Assembly: GCF_032854445.1 (NCBI RefSeq)
Contig: NC_088299.1
Coordinates: 903,001-967,000 of the forward strand
Direction of reading: 5' to 3'
Length of the DNA stretch: 64,000 nucleotides
Source: Liolophura sinensis
Lineage: Eukaryota > Mollusca > Polyplacophora > Chitonida > Chitonidae
A program made the position numbers and the translations under genes. Of this stretch, positions 1-12,310 are shown piece after piece. Numbering within the stretch: the stretch's first letter is position 1; each line of letters starts with the position of its first letter. The notes under the pieces were generated by a model, which did not search any database, had not been told where the DNA came from, and was given only the letters and a program-made list of their open reading frames with translations.

Positions 1-152
1 TACACAAATCATGTTGCTGTAACCAAACATGCGTATTCCATCTTCAAAATCTGAGTATGTAGAATAATTAATATCATTCAAATGCTTACTGGCACATGCA
101 GGCACACCTGACTTATAAGTGAAAACCACAGTTCTATCTTCAAATAGTTCCC

Positions 153-468
153 TATTGGGCCCCGATAGCACAGTTGGTAGAGCATCTACTTCGGGGGCAG
201 TAGATCCAGGGTCATTCCTGGATCAAGTCACACCTAAGACCTTAAAAGAGAAAGTTGTAAGGGGAGCATTAAGGGGATAGTGCAACGACTGGTTGACCCA
301 TATCAGTATAGTGGCTTGGGCGGGGCTGCTTACTTCTGTAAGGCGTCTCAGTGAAGGAGCACTAGATAAAAGAGCGGTGGAAATCCGTCCTGCAACAAGG
401 AGGCAAATTACATGCACTCTAAGGATTCCTTTATTGTCATATGACTGAAAACCTCAAGCACTCACTCA
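153..468 (+). mobile_element. Family B tRNA-derived SINE, full length
   Basis: The 5' end is tRNA-like: A-box-like TAGCACAGTTGGTAGAGC and B-box-like GGATCAAGTC. The tail is CACTCACTCACTC. A 13-bp target-site duplication, TCAAATAGTTCCC, lies at 140-152 and 469-481. Short open frames here are accidental. Confidence 0.88.
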
Positions 469-481
469 CTCAAATAGTTCC

Positions 482-968
482 CAACTTTGCAGATATTTCA
501 GAAACATTTTAGCTTGATTAAAACCATGATTTTTCAGGGAGTAATAAGTGAAATTAAATGCACAGCACTTTCCATGAGAATAAAATGCATACCAGATTCA
601 ATCATTACATATAATCAATAATACAAATCAAAAGAGTGATGGTATTTATGCTGATTGTGACATCAGACTTCTGCACTCAGTAATCCCTGACCATAACAGG
701 TGACCTTCCTCAACCAGTCACAGTAACGCCTATGGGCCATGCACAATAACTGCCTAGCTGTTTCACCCCCCCCCCTCCCCACCAAACTGATACTATGTCA
801 CACAGTTACTCATAAATATTTCAAATTTTTAACAAGGCTGAAAGACCTGATAACCCATCACCACTTTGTACCTAGTGAGATCCACCTTCCTGATGACCTT
901 GTCAACAGAGTAATCAAGGTAAAATCTGTCATTATTGATTTCAAACTTGCATGGCAATCCTTCATCAA
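482..968. other. Unique AT-rich sequence
   Basis: No gene is supported. A weak 54-bp exon-like block on the minus strand (872-925) is discussed in the findings. Confidence 0.5.
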
Positions 969-982
969 TCACTTCCAAACAG

Positions 983-1317
983 TTGCTAGAGAGTTCGCTT
1001 CGGGAGAGGTAGATCCAGGGTCAATCCTGGGTCGAGTCACATCTAAGACTTTAAAAGAGGAAGTTGCAGCTTCTTCACTTGGTGTTCAGCGTGAAGGGGA
1101 TAGTGCAACGACTGGTTGACCGGTATCAGTATAATGGCTCGGGCAGGGTGCCTTACTTACCTTTGGTAAGGCATCTCAGTGAAGGAGCACCAGATATAAG
1201 AGCAGTGGAAATCCGTCCTGCAACAAGGAGGCACATTGCATGCGTTCTATGGATTCCTTCTTCATCATCATATGACTGAGAAATTGTTAAGTACAACGTT
1301 CAACCCCAAGCACTCAC
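983..1317 (+). mobile_element. Family B SINE, nearly full length
   Basis: Same body and CACTCACTC tail as the copy at 153-468, lacking the first few tRNA-like bases. A perfect 14-bp target-site duplication, TCACTTCCAAACAG, lies at 969-982 and 1318-1331. Confidence 0.88.
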
Positions 1318-1331
1318 TCACTTCCAAACAG

Positions 1332-3164
1332 CACCTATTTCGTACAATAAGTCTGGGTTTGCCAGCTCATGTGACTGAAATTCTTCTTTCAGGATACAAC
1401 TGTTATTATTGCTACCTCAGCACTCTTTGGTCCAAATGTATCAATACACTATTTGTTACCTGTGCAACTTTGTTCCAAATTTATTAGTAAACTAATTAAT
1501 TAAGGATGATATTAATTACTGCACATACCCACCCAGGTAAGAATGCAGTGATCTGCCCCACCAAGCAACGTAATGTGACGATCAACAATGTCACAGCCCA
1601 AAAGGATGTCATAATGTTGAGACTCAAAAGCTAATAAATTGGTAATGTCCTTTGACCAGCCAACCAAAGTAGGCTACACAATGAAGAAGTACCATTTTGT
1701 TTTTGTTTCAACAGTACAATTAATGAGCGCCAGTAATTGACATGGACAAATTCCCAATGCCTTCTTCGAACAAAAACTTTAGACCTTGTTGAAGCCAATA
1801 GGCTGATCCTAATGCATCATTTGATATTCATGGCAATTACACACTTTATAACCTTTGTTTGGAGATATCAGATTAATATTCTGCATCATCTTCGTTTGCA
1901 AAAGCTCCTTAAAATACCATGCCTTTACAATATGTCTAGTCAATCTTTGTTACTAAAAGTGTCTCTACTGGACATATACATGTTGCTATATTCTTCATAC
2001 CAATTAATTGTACTAGGCGACTAGAATTTCCATCAGTTCTAAAGATGGCGCCTTGACTGAAGGCTGGAGACAAGCAGCTAGTATTCTGTATGCTCCAGAC
2101 AAAATGGCGAAGAAACAAATTGGCTGTCTTTCTGGAGATGGCATTTGTCATACAGATCTAGCCCACATTCTATTCTCTATAGCCAAACCAACTGTGGTTT
2201 GGTACATGTAAGAAGAGTTTTGCATTATGTATTACAGTACTTTCACTGCATGTTTGTGACATTGAAGAATATAAGTGTTTTAACTCCAAAGATCTGCTTC
2301 AATACTGTAGAGAGAGAGCAGACTGGTGTCCCCAGGGGAATGACCATGTGACCAATTTAGCCCATGGACTGGATCTGGAACTTTTAGTGAAGTCAAGCTA
2401 CATACTGCTCCACAATGTAAGTCTAAAATATGGCACAAAAAATACTTAATCCATTCAGACGTAACCACAAAATTACCACCTCACATGACATAAAATTTCA
2501 AGCAAAAAGTATGTCTAAAAATGTCATAAAATATCAATTTTTAGAGCCGAAATGTACAGTTTTCTAGTAGAATTTCTTTCTAAGACTGACAGAATTATTG
2601 GAATCAGGTAAAATGTGCTAGGCAGTTATGGCTGAAATTTGAGGTCATTTACTGTACTTTATGTAAAGGACTTTTTAATAATCGTAAATGACACCTATAT
2701 AAAAAATATGCAAGGATGAATTTGCTCAACAATCAAAATGAATAGTGCTGCTAGATGCTAAACAAGACACATTTTCTTTCTATCATTGTAAAGTAAATCA
2801 GGCATCCTGTTATGATGCACTTCTTACATTGCTTCACCATGGTTTAATGGAGTAACATCTGGCGAGCAAAGCTACTTAATATGAGACTTGGAGCTCAGAT
2901 TGCTGTTACACAGGCTAGCGAAGCTATATGGTGGCAGTCAGGTTCACATTACCAAACACATGAACAGACAGAATGATTTTCAGAGGAATTAAACACCATG
3001 CCATGTATGGCAATAAACCTGAAGCCGAAGTGGATTGTTCAACATCAACTACAACATGTGATATAATTGAGCAAGTAACACAAATAGCACGGAGACCATT
3101 TCGATCCTTCTGCCACATGTACCCGGTAATTTGAAAGGAAGCTAAGGAAGAGTGGGATAGAAAT
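1332..3164. other. Gene-free AT-rich stretch
   Basis: Only short open frames without codon bias or family resemblance. The part around 2490-2680 weakly resembles 24770-25170 and may be an old dispersed repeat. Confidence 0.5.
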
Positions 3165-4052
3165 CAAGAGCGATACATACAGGCCAGCCAGTACAAGTAT
3201 ACAATCGCAGAAGATCCAACTGACCAGGGTTAGGCCAGTGATAAATACAGGCCATCCAGAGCAAGTATACAATCGCAGAAGATCCAACTGACCAGGGACA
3301 CGCCAGCAATACATACAGGCCATCCAGTGCAAGTATACAATCGCAGAAGATCCAACTGACCAGGGTCACGCCAGCGATACATAAAGGCCAGCCAGTGCAA
3401 GTATACAATCGCAGAAGATCCAACTGACCAGGGTCAGGCCAGCGATACATACAGGCCAGCCAGTGCAAGTATACAATCGCAGAAGATCCAACTGACCAGG
3501 GTCAGGCCAGCGATACATACAGGCCAGCCAGTGCAAGTATACAATCGCAGAAGATCTAACTGACTAGGGTCACGCCAGCGATACATACAGGCCAGCCAGT
3601 GCAAGTATACAATCGCAGAAGATCCAACTGACCAGGGTCAGGCCAGCGATACATACAAGCCAGCCAGTACAAGTATACAATCGCAGAAGATCCAACTGAC
3701 CAGGGTCACGCCAGCGATACATACAGGCCAGCCAGTACAAGTATACAATCGCAGAAGATCCAACTGACCAGGGTCAGGCCAGCGATACATACAGGCCAGC
3801 CAGTACAAGTATACAATCGCAGAAGATCCAACTGACCAGGGTCACGCCAGGGATACATACAGGCCAGCCAGTACAAGTATACAATCGCAGAAGATCCAAC
3901 TGACCAGGGTCAGGCCAGCGATACATACAGGCCAGCCAGTACAAGTATACAATCGCAGAAGATCCAACTGACCAGGGTCAGGCCAGCGATACATACAGGT
4001 CAGCCAGTACAAGTATACAATCGCAGAAGATCCAACTGACCAGGGTTAGGCC
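3165..4052. repeat. 68-bp tandem repeat, 13 copies
   Basis: The word AAGTATACAATCGCAGAAG recurs exactly every 68 bp from 3195 to 4011. Copies differ by few substitutions (for example GTCAGGCC against GTCACGCC), so the array is young or homogenised. 68 is not a multiple of three, so the minus-strand open frames across it are by-products. Confidence 0.97.
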
Positions 4053-5817
4053 AGAACCATGGACATCTCGAGTGAGAGGCTAGACTTGACTTGAAGGTAA
4101 CACTGTTTAATACATATTTAACTATGGTGTGCATTAAAACCAGACAGCAATAATTCAAATTTTGCACGTACATTCTGACTGTCACCATGATCTAGTAGCA
4201 CAAGGTATGGTGCTGGCAGTCAGGCAACATGGTGCCTTACTGATTAGGAACATCATCACATACACAACATGTATAAAGACTACAACAATGTGCTTTGCCA
4301 ACTCAACAGCATCCTAAATACCATATCACAAAGTTTGCCCATTAACAGCTTCACATTGCAACACTTTTAAACATTGCCTGTTAATGCAAGTCGACTTCCA
4401 GCCCTACTCACATTTTCTGGGAACTCACAGTCACCTGTGTGTAAATGACTGAAAGCTTACAGAATTCAACATTTACCATTTAGATTTCTTTCTATTGGTC
4501 CATCCCTAGGGGAAAAAGTCAACATAATTGTGAAATCCACCACCATCCAGATTAGGAGATAAAGGTCCAAAATCTTCAGTGTGAAGAGCATTTTAATTGG
4601 GACTTTACAAGTTTGATCTTGTTACTAACCTATTTCAGTAAAGCCATCATAAAGTCATGTGTCCATTGATGTAGTACACAGATGTTCACAAAATTTAAAC
4701 TATTTACCACAGGAATAATTCAAAAGAATCACCAAAACAAGAAAAGGCTGGATGAGGTCTCTGCTGTAACTGACAGGTCCTACTGGAAATTTAAAGGCTA
4801 TACCCAGAGCTGGGTGAAATTGCGATATGCATATCAATACAACTCGGCTGTTTATATCTGAATACACTTAGACAGTTATATCTTGACCTCTCCTCCCCAA
4901 ATTTCCACACAATACCTCATGTCATGCCACTCCCAACTCAGACTGTGTAGATGTAACCAACGGGGGAAATTTTAGCTCAGTTTCCACACGTTATTTCACG
5001 GGCCGTTTTTCGACGTTTTTGTTTTTCGATGACTGACAGACCCAACTTGACAACAAGTCACTGGCTTCTTACACAGCAAACAACAACGTTTTAATGACAG
5101 TTTGATGGACACATGGGTGTATTATCACCCTTCTCCCCATCTCTGCCTGGGGAATCTACCCCATGTCGGGAGGGCCAGCAGCCAGACCATCACTGGGGAT
5201 TACTGCACAGCTGAGAGCTGATCACTCTCCCCGGTCATCTCCTTTGGCAACTCAAATCCACTCAACTTTATGGCCAGGAATTTTCGGCTAAACTGTACGT
5301 GATTTACAGTGCCTTAATTCCACAAACAGCTGAATGAACTGGCACAGTGGTGCATGTAACAGCCAGAGATCAAAATTTGACAGTTTTCAATGGCAAAAAG
5401 CTAGCACTTTTCATACTAGTTATCTATTTAACTTGTGTATGAATTTGCCTTCAGACCATGGGTTTATACATATACATACTGCAACCAGAGACTTTGAAAT
5501 TATACCGACAATTGTGTGAATTTCAGCTGTTACAATATAGAATGCATGGCAGTTCTGATGTAGTTATACCCTATCAATCAACAATCTTAACAGCCTATAT
5601 GCTAAGCAGAAAAAATGCTTTGTAAGCCCTTGCATAGGTTTCCCGTTCTGTAGTCTCATCTATTAATCTGCTTGCCTATAGTCAGTGATGATCATTATAA
5701 TCCTCAGCCTTATTCCTCTGTTAGCCATGAAAACACACAGAAGCAATGCCTTAAACTCTATACAAGTAACCTAGACAACAGGGCTCTGTAACCAGCACTT
5801 CATAGATGTATAATAGC
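4053..5817. other. Gene-free stretch
   Basis: Nothing recognised. The part at 4930-5260 has somewhat higher GC than its surroundings, but no splice-framed coding segment was found on either strand. Confidence 0.45.
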
Positions 5818-6000
5818 GGACCTCCATGGCTGAGGGGTTAGCGTTCCGTGCTACCCCAACACGACGACCCAGCGACATTAATTTTACCAATACCAATGCC
5901 CTCCCTATGTCATCTCCATGCTGCTCATGTTGGCTTCCTCTCCAGTCATACTGGGGCAGATCTGACAGAAACCTGTGGATGTTTGCAAGTTTTCCTTGAT
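5818..6000 (+). mobile_element. Old, diverged family A-like SINE
   Basis: A tRNA-like start (GGACCTCCATGGCTGAGGGG) is followed at about 5925 by a block resembling the family A core (TGGCTTCCTCTCC, then a TCTG..GAAACCTGTGGATG stretch). The tail is lost. Much more diverged than the other copies. Confidence 0.55.
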
Positions 6001-6390
6001 CAAACAAGTTTATTGTTTCTTAATTTAGGCTATTATAAAAAAAATATTTAGGCTTCAAAAAATTTAAGCTAAATTTGTAACTTAATAATTATATTTATTA
6101 GGTAAAAAGTGCTAAAAACATTACACATTTCTGACATCAAATTAATCAAGATAAACAATTCTCATGTTTTAATTTAGGCTTGTTGACTGAATTGGAATTG
6201 AGGGAGCCATAATGGAATATATGGAAATTGCCTACATTTCACCATGTCAATATTTCATATGTCTACTCTCAGAAATTATGATGCCATCAGGAAGTTGTAC
6301 ACACTAGCTCACACAGTCATGTCTACAGTAAAACTCATTAAATTGAATAAGAAATCTGCCATACATGTATCAGAAAATTGACACACGAAT

Positions 6391-6797
6391 ACAGTGAGTG
6401 AGTGAGTGAGTGCTTGGGGTTTAACGTCATACTTAACAATTTTTCGGTCATGTGATGACGACTCACGAATATAATTAAAACAACAGTCCTCCACACAGCT
6501 CTGGATAAGACTTTTCTATTCTTCATGAGATACTAATGTAATAAACACCAACATATCACCCTACCAAGACACGGTCATGTCTGCAGTAGAAAACCATACC
6601 ATGCCATGTCTTGTACAATAATCTCTTCAGGTCATGAAAAATATGAGCTGGCCAAAAGATTCAACAGAAAAACAACTGGATATTGAAAAGATTGATTATA
6701 TGATAACTCTAGTCTCCATTTTGTGGTTAGAAGCAGCGAAGACATGGCAAAATAGCATCAGGTAAAAAAAACAACTGCCAAGGAGGCCTTCCACTTT
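6391..6797 (-). mobile_element. Family B tail joined to unknown ~345-bp body
   Basis: On the minus strand the element ends with the family B 3' tail (6391-6450). Upstream of the tail it carries about 345 bp unrelated to the SINE body. The whole segment recurs at about 97 percent identity at 35723-36110. It may be the 3' end of the partner LINE, another SINE sharing the tail, or a segmental copy. No target-site duplication was seen. Confidence 0.7.
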
Positions 6798-7566
6798 CTC
6801 AATGAGGTCTTCCTCAGAGAAAACAAAAGATCAATAAATAATCGTGCAATAATTGAAATTAATGCTAGCCGACAAAGTGGCGCCGTACTTAATCAGGAGA
6901 GAGTGGCAGGTGCTTGAGTCACGTCCTGCGAAATGGTACACGAACTTTTAAGGATACTGACCAGTTTGTCAACATTTCTGTGTTTATCACTCGCCTGTAA
7001 ACTCAGTGAGACAGGTTAGCCGCCTGCCTTAAGGGTCACGTCATAACAGCTTGATACTTAATACCATACCGATCAACACAGAATAAATCAGGCTGTAAAT
7101 TAATTAGACAGCAGCAGAGAGTATAATGTCATGCACCAGTGGCAATAGGACGTTTTGTCTATATTCACTGAAAACTCACACATCTTTCCCCAGCTTTTAA
7201 TAACAAACCATTCCTAATGTTATTTTGTTTATTCTGTGCATGTCTGCTGGTAAAACATTTACATTCTTCACACACACTGTAGAACACAGATTTCTAACCA
7301 AATACAGGAATGAATGAATGAATGAATGATCAGTGTACACCTCCCACATTTTGCCTATCTCTTAGTGATGTGGTAATCATTTCGTATTTCGTATTGCATG
7401 TCAGCATTAGCATGCTTGGAGTTTTACATTGTACTTTATAACTGTTTTTAAGTCATATGACAAATAGGAGTCTTTATGTGTGTGTAAATATATTTTCTGT
7501 GTCTTCTTTTTGGGGCGATTCCATGCAGCCACTGAAGCGTCATGCTGAAGACACAAGACATAACAT
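6798..7566. other. Gene-free stretch
   Basis: Nothing supported except a short (GAAT)n run near 7310-7328. Confidence 0.45.
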
Positions 7567-7712
7567 TCCACCCAGTAGCATAACACTGACAGCAAGCCTA
7601 CCAGTCCCGTTTCCTCGCTCTAACCTCTCAGTGCTGAGCGTCAACCAGTACCATTTGGTATGGCCCGACCCTGCTTTGATCCCAGGTCACCCTCTAACCA
7701 TTAAGCCACTGA
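7567..7712 (-). mobile_element. Third tRNA-derived SINE-like fragment
   Basis: On the minus strand a tRNA-like A box (GTGGCTTAATGGTTAGAGGG) is followed by a B-box-like GGGATCAAAGC, then a body unrelated to families A and B. There is no clear tail or duplication. Based on the promoter-like pattern only. Confidence 0.4.
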
Positions 7713-9060
7713 AGCGGTCCATCAGCATTAATTGGCAATGGGACTTTATCATCCAATGATACCAAATATTTTCTCGCTGTATTATTTCTTGCACCATTCA
7801 TAAAGATATTACTACAACTTTTACTATCTTAAATCTCTAATCTCTATCTAATGTGCCAAATTTTTCATTTTGGCAACTAAATTTTTCTTCCAAGTTCAAT
7901 TGATTGATGATTGGTGTATAACAAATAGATTTTTGAATGAATACAGGCTCATGTGGAATTGTTCTGGCTTCCCAAAATCGTTCATGCTTTGGTGAAAACA
8001 TATTATATTCCTTCAGTAACCTTTAATTGTGGCTTAATTGAAGTTCAGCCACACTACAGCCATTTCTGTGGTGAAACTTAGGACAGCAAGCTTGGTTTTT
8101 TGATACCTTTACTTGTTTGAACTCAAATACTTCAAGAATCGACAGACACACTATTCAGATAACAGACTGATGTTTGGCATTGACTTAACAGGTCACACAG
8201 AGATTTGGGCCAAAAACATGCATTCTAATTAAGTTAACCAATTCTCTACAAATTCCCTTTCAACAAAGAATTGTGTTTTTCAGGAAGACCATGACGCTTT
8301 TTTAGTTATTTATTTATTTATTTTCTTTTTTTCTCTAAAGAGCCACAACTGTATTATGCACAGAAGCCAGTTTTCCAGGCAGTTGCTCCGTTAATAGCAA
8401 TTGTGAAAATTTAACCCAGTCAACTGCATGGGATTAAAACCGTGAATATTAGCACTGGTCAAGTATATCTTACATTGAAATCTACCCTATGTCATAGATC
8501 AGATAGTTTATTTCAAGCTATTACAAATTTGCTATTTTTATCAGTTTGGGGGCACTGTGGTTCAGGAGACGTCAAGGACAGCTGTAATAGGGGGAATGTA
8601 AACCAACACCTGACTAGTTAACCACAGTCCACCATTGCCCACAGATTCATTCAGCACAACAGTTTATTTTCAAGCTATTACAAATTGATACTTGATTTCC
8701 ATCAACTAAGACCAATTCTGACACATTTTCACACAGTTCTCTACTTGACAAAAATACTTGTGAAAAAGTAATTGCTGACTCTGTTTGGCCATAAAGTATT
8801 AATTTGTTTGAAACAAACTGTTTCAGTAATTCCTAACATTAGTCATCAATTTATTTCTCTATAGCCGAATGACTTTGCTCACACCCTTCCATTTCCATTG
8901 AAAAGTAATACATGGTAGCCAACACATTACCTCCTGAATATGTCTGGTAATTTCCCAACAGAATAACATTCACCAGATTAACCTATTGTTTATTTTTTGA
9001 GTGAAAAACATGCAGCCCATCAAGCTGGATTTTCGAATGGCTTGTTTATGTTCAAGGTGC
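7713..9060. other. Gene-free AT-rich stretch
   Basis: No coding or repeat structure beyond short homopolymers and a TTTA run near 8305. Confidence 0.45.
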
Positions 9061-9342
9061 TAGTGTTACACTGAATGTTACAGCTACATGTAGTGTCACA
9101 GCCAAGGCCATCATGTATGCTGTCAGTGTTACAGCTAAGGTCACTGTCAGTGTTACAGTTAAGGTCACTGTCAGTGTTACAGAAAGGGCCATACTCAGTG
9201 TTACTGCTAAGGTCACTATCAGTGTTACACCTGGGGTAACTGTCAGTGTTACAGCTAGGGTCACTGTCAGTGTTACAGCTAGGGTCAGTGTTACAGCTAA
9301 GGTCACTACCAGTGTTACAGCCAGGGTCACTGCCAGTCTCAG
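9061..9342. repeat. 24-bp tandem repeat, open on both strands
   Basis: Unit AGTGTTACAGCTAAGGTCAC plus four bases, 10-12 imperfect copies. Because 24 is divisible by three, both strands stay open as an eight-residue repeat (VTVSVTAK on plus, VTLAVTLT on minus). No splice or initiation context suggests translation. Confidence 0.93.
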
Positions 9343-10709
9343 CAGTGTATATATCGGTAGTTTTAAAATGTATACGTTTAATACTCAGTATGCAACTTTA
9401 TTACATTAAGTTTCACTATTAACAGCTTTTTTTTTTATCCAAATGCACAGTTTTCATTGCAAACTCCTCTGAGACTGCATGCAGCCCAGCAGCATAAAAA
9501 AGGAATGGCTGAAGCTGGCTTTCTATACAAGTCTGAAGTGTGTCTTCACATATAAAGAACCTATGTACACATTTCTTCTACCATTCTGACCTTTCAGAAC
9601 CATAGGTCATACTGTATCTATTTGGCAGGATTTGCTTTACAAAATAATGTGGGCATGAGCTTTTTTTTTTTTTTTTCATCATCAAGATGTTAAAATTTTT
9701 CTGTGCTAGGCCACTAGAAGTTTAGACATGCAGAAATACAGCTTGGAATTGATGTACATGTATTACTAACATTGTTTACATGAAAAGAACTTCAAGAGCT
9801 CCAGAAATCTAAATTATTGCTTCAAAACTTTCTTGTCAAAAAACAGTTTCTTGTGAGGTTACTCACAAAACATAAATCATCATAACCATGGAGCTGATCA
9901 CAATTCCTTTTTAAGGCCAACATCAAAAACAATTTTCTTTTTACTTTGCCCAATATTTTTATAACCCTGAGATGGAAAAAACTTTTTCACATCTTTTTCC
10001 TTCTCCACTTAGGCACACAAAAAAAGAAGACTACAAACATGTTTTATATGTCTATGCTCAATATAAATGAAAGCCTTGGCAACGGTTTCAACAATGACCA
10101 TAAATCATTAATACTGACTCATTAGCATAAAAGTTCGGCTTATTTGGAACGGCTCATTAAGGATTGACAATTATCTTGATATCATACGCCTTGGGCTTAC
10201 TTTGTAAAACAGGCAGATCTGTCTTGGATGTCTCCAATCCATAAATTTTGCCAGCAATACAAAAGCAGCTGACTGACTGGATCATGTGACTGGCACTGAC
10301 TGACGATATATCACTGTCGCATTATCGGAAAACTTTGTTGTAAACAGTCTGATAAATAAAATAACCATTGCATAAATTAGACATTAACTATGCGTACGTC
10401 AGGCACGCATCCCAAAAACTGCCATCACAAATATACTTTACGACTGAGTAAGAAATGTCAAGATCATTCCCACTTTTCACATCACCCTATGCGTCAGCAT
10501 GATCTTCAAATAATCAGCAGAACTACAATAACAATGAAAAGAAAAAAAAACAAAACTTTTTAGTCTTCTGAACCATTACGATTACCACTATTAACTGCTT
10601 TTTGTGAACAGAAAGTAGGCATATCTATAATTTATTTACCTGATTTGATTGGAGCTCCAGACCATCTTGACAATGTCTGTCTTGAGATGCCAGTGAGGCT
10701 TATGGAGGG
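9343..10709. other. Gene-free stretch upstream of the candidate promoter
   Basis: AT-rich, with T and A homopolymers near 9428 and 9661. No coding segment was recognised. Confidence 0.45.
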
Positions 10710-10848
10710 TATAAAGGGGTACTAAGCTCTCTCGCTGGACTCAGCGAGCTGGCGGTTTGGGAACAAGGATTAACCTTGCCACACAGAAATGCTATATTCT
10801 GTTTGATGTATAACGATATCTTGTGTAAGGACGCCAGCTGAATGTCAA
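10710..10848 (+). promoter_or_regulatory. Candidate TATA promoter and leader exon of the GPCR gene
   Basis: TATAAAGG lies at 10710-10717. About 20 bases on is a perfect 7-bp hairpin (10731-10748, CTCGCTG/CAGCGAG). A strong splice donor, GTAAGT, follows at 10849. The last seven bases before the donor are ATGTCAA, with TGA directly upstream in the same frame. Joined to the acceptor at 19192 this reads ATG TCA AGT TTC AAT, in frame with the receptor. The phase match has a one-in-three chance of being accidental, the implied intron is 8.3 kb, and the Kozak context is weak (T at -3). Hypothesis only. Confidence 0.3.
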
Positions 10849-11492
10849 GTAAGTTAAGACTTTATTCTGTCCATCATTACAGTGAGATCAATATTCTCCA
10901 TCATCTAACTATCATAGTTTGAGATCATCGTACGTCAGCTGCACTGTATTCTACAACAAATTCATGGAATACAAGTCTTTCTATGACCAGGGGCTTATTC
11001 CACCAAGTCCTGCAGTTTTCACACAACCAAGTCAAACCACAGATTCTGGACCACAATAGTGTTATTCCAAGACCAATCCGTCACCACTTAAACCTCTACC
11101 ATACCCCTCAGTATCATTGGAAAACATGCTATATTTGGCAAAAAGCATGGCAAAATATCAAAGAACGATTTTTGTGACATAACCACAGTCTTTTGAACAG
11201 CTAACCCTCAGTATCCCTAATGAGGACAAAAGTTTGAAGCTGCAGTTGGAATACAATGATCCAGAAATTTGAGAAGGTTTATCTTATGTTTTTCTTATAT
11301 CTGTTTTCCACATCACAACAATCAACTTCTTTCTTATATGACAGAACACTGACTGCAGTATAGTAATCCACATATCATGAACGGTATGAGTGTCATTAGA
11401 TCTAAAGGTTATCATTAGTATTTTTGTTTGTTCATTTATTTATTTGATGTTAAATGTTAGTGCTCAATATTCTGCTAGCTACATTTAGGCCA

Positions 11493-11727
11493 GGGTGCCT
11501 TCGTGGCTCAGTTGGTTAGCTCGTTGACGCAGCGTAATGACCCAGGAGTCTCTCACCAATGCAGTCGCTGTGAGTTCAAGTCGTAAGCGGGAGGGTCTTC
11601 CAGCAAACTGCGGATGGTCCTAGGTTTCCCCCAAGCTATGCCCGGTTTCCTGGCCACAGTCTTATAAGTGAAATATTCTTGAGTACAGCGTAAAACACCA
11701 ATCAAATAAATAAATAAATTAATAAAT
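11493..11727 (+). mobile_element. Family A tRNA-derived SINE, internally shortened
   Basis: A-box-like TGGCTCAGTTGG and B-box-like GAGTTCAAGTC at the 5' end, tail AATAAATAAATA. It lacks the roughly 25-bp CTCATGCTGGCTTCC segment present in other copies. Near-perfect target-site duplication ACAT(T/A)TAGGCCA at 11481-11492 and 11728-11739. Confidence 0.88.
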
Positions 11728-12131
11728 ACATATAGGCCAAGCATTCTCTTAATTCATATAGATGAGAACCAACAGCAACAAATAAACAACATATGAAGTC
11801 TAAGACACCTGGTCCCCTACAAGATACCCACTTAACAGAAAGAAAAATCAGGGTCTTCATTAACTTGATATCCATAATGAACTAGCTCTTAAACATTCTA
11901 ATTTGACAGTTGACTTTGCCTTCACAGCTTGGTAACAATAGCATCAACATAGAATAACGGAGACAAAACATGCAGATCTCTGACTGTAGACAATGAATGG
12001 GACAGCATACACTATATCTGACAGTTCTGAAGCATGTACGGGACAACCCTTACTAAGCCAATATAACAGCCCTTATTACAGTATCGAGATAGAAACAAAC
12101 TTTATGTCTACCACTAATGTATAAAATACAA

Positions 12132-12310
12132 TGCAACACTGGAACCCACTTCAAAATAACCATCTGTATTAATTACAGCCTACCACTTGAACCCACTTCA
12201 AAATAACCATCTGTATTAATTACAGCCTACCACTGGAACCCACTTCAAAATAACCATCTGTATTAATTACAGCCTACCACTGGAACCCACCTCAAAGTAA
12301 TTATTAAATG
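12132..12310. repeat. 47-bp tandem repeat, about 3.5 copies
   Basis: GGAACCCACTTCAAAATAAC starts at 12141, recurs at 12188 (one base changed) and 12235, and continues partially at 12282. Confidence 0.95.

Noticed and set aside
739-1119. 126-codon plus-strand frame
   Set aside because: Its C-terminal third is the family B SINE and the rest has no family resemblance.
3142-4052. Possible CRISPR-like array
   Set aside because: Direct tandem repeat with no unique spacers, in an animal genome; plain minisatellite.
9052-9409. Opposed VTVSVTAK and VTLAVTLT frames
   Set aside because: 24-bp tandem repeat artefact.
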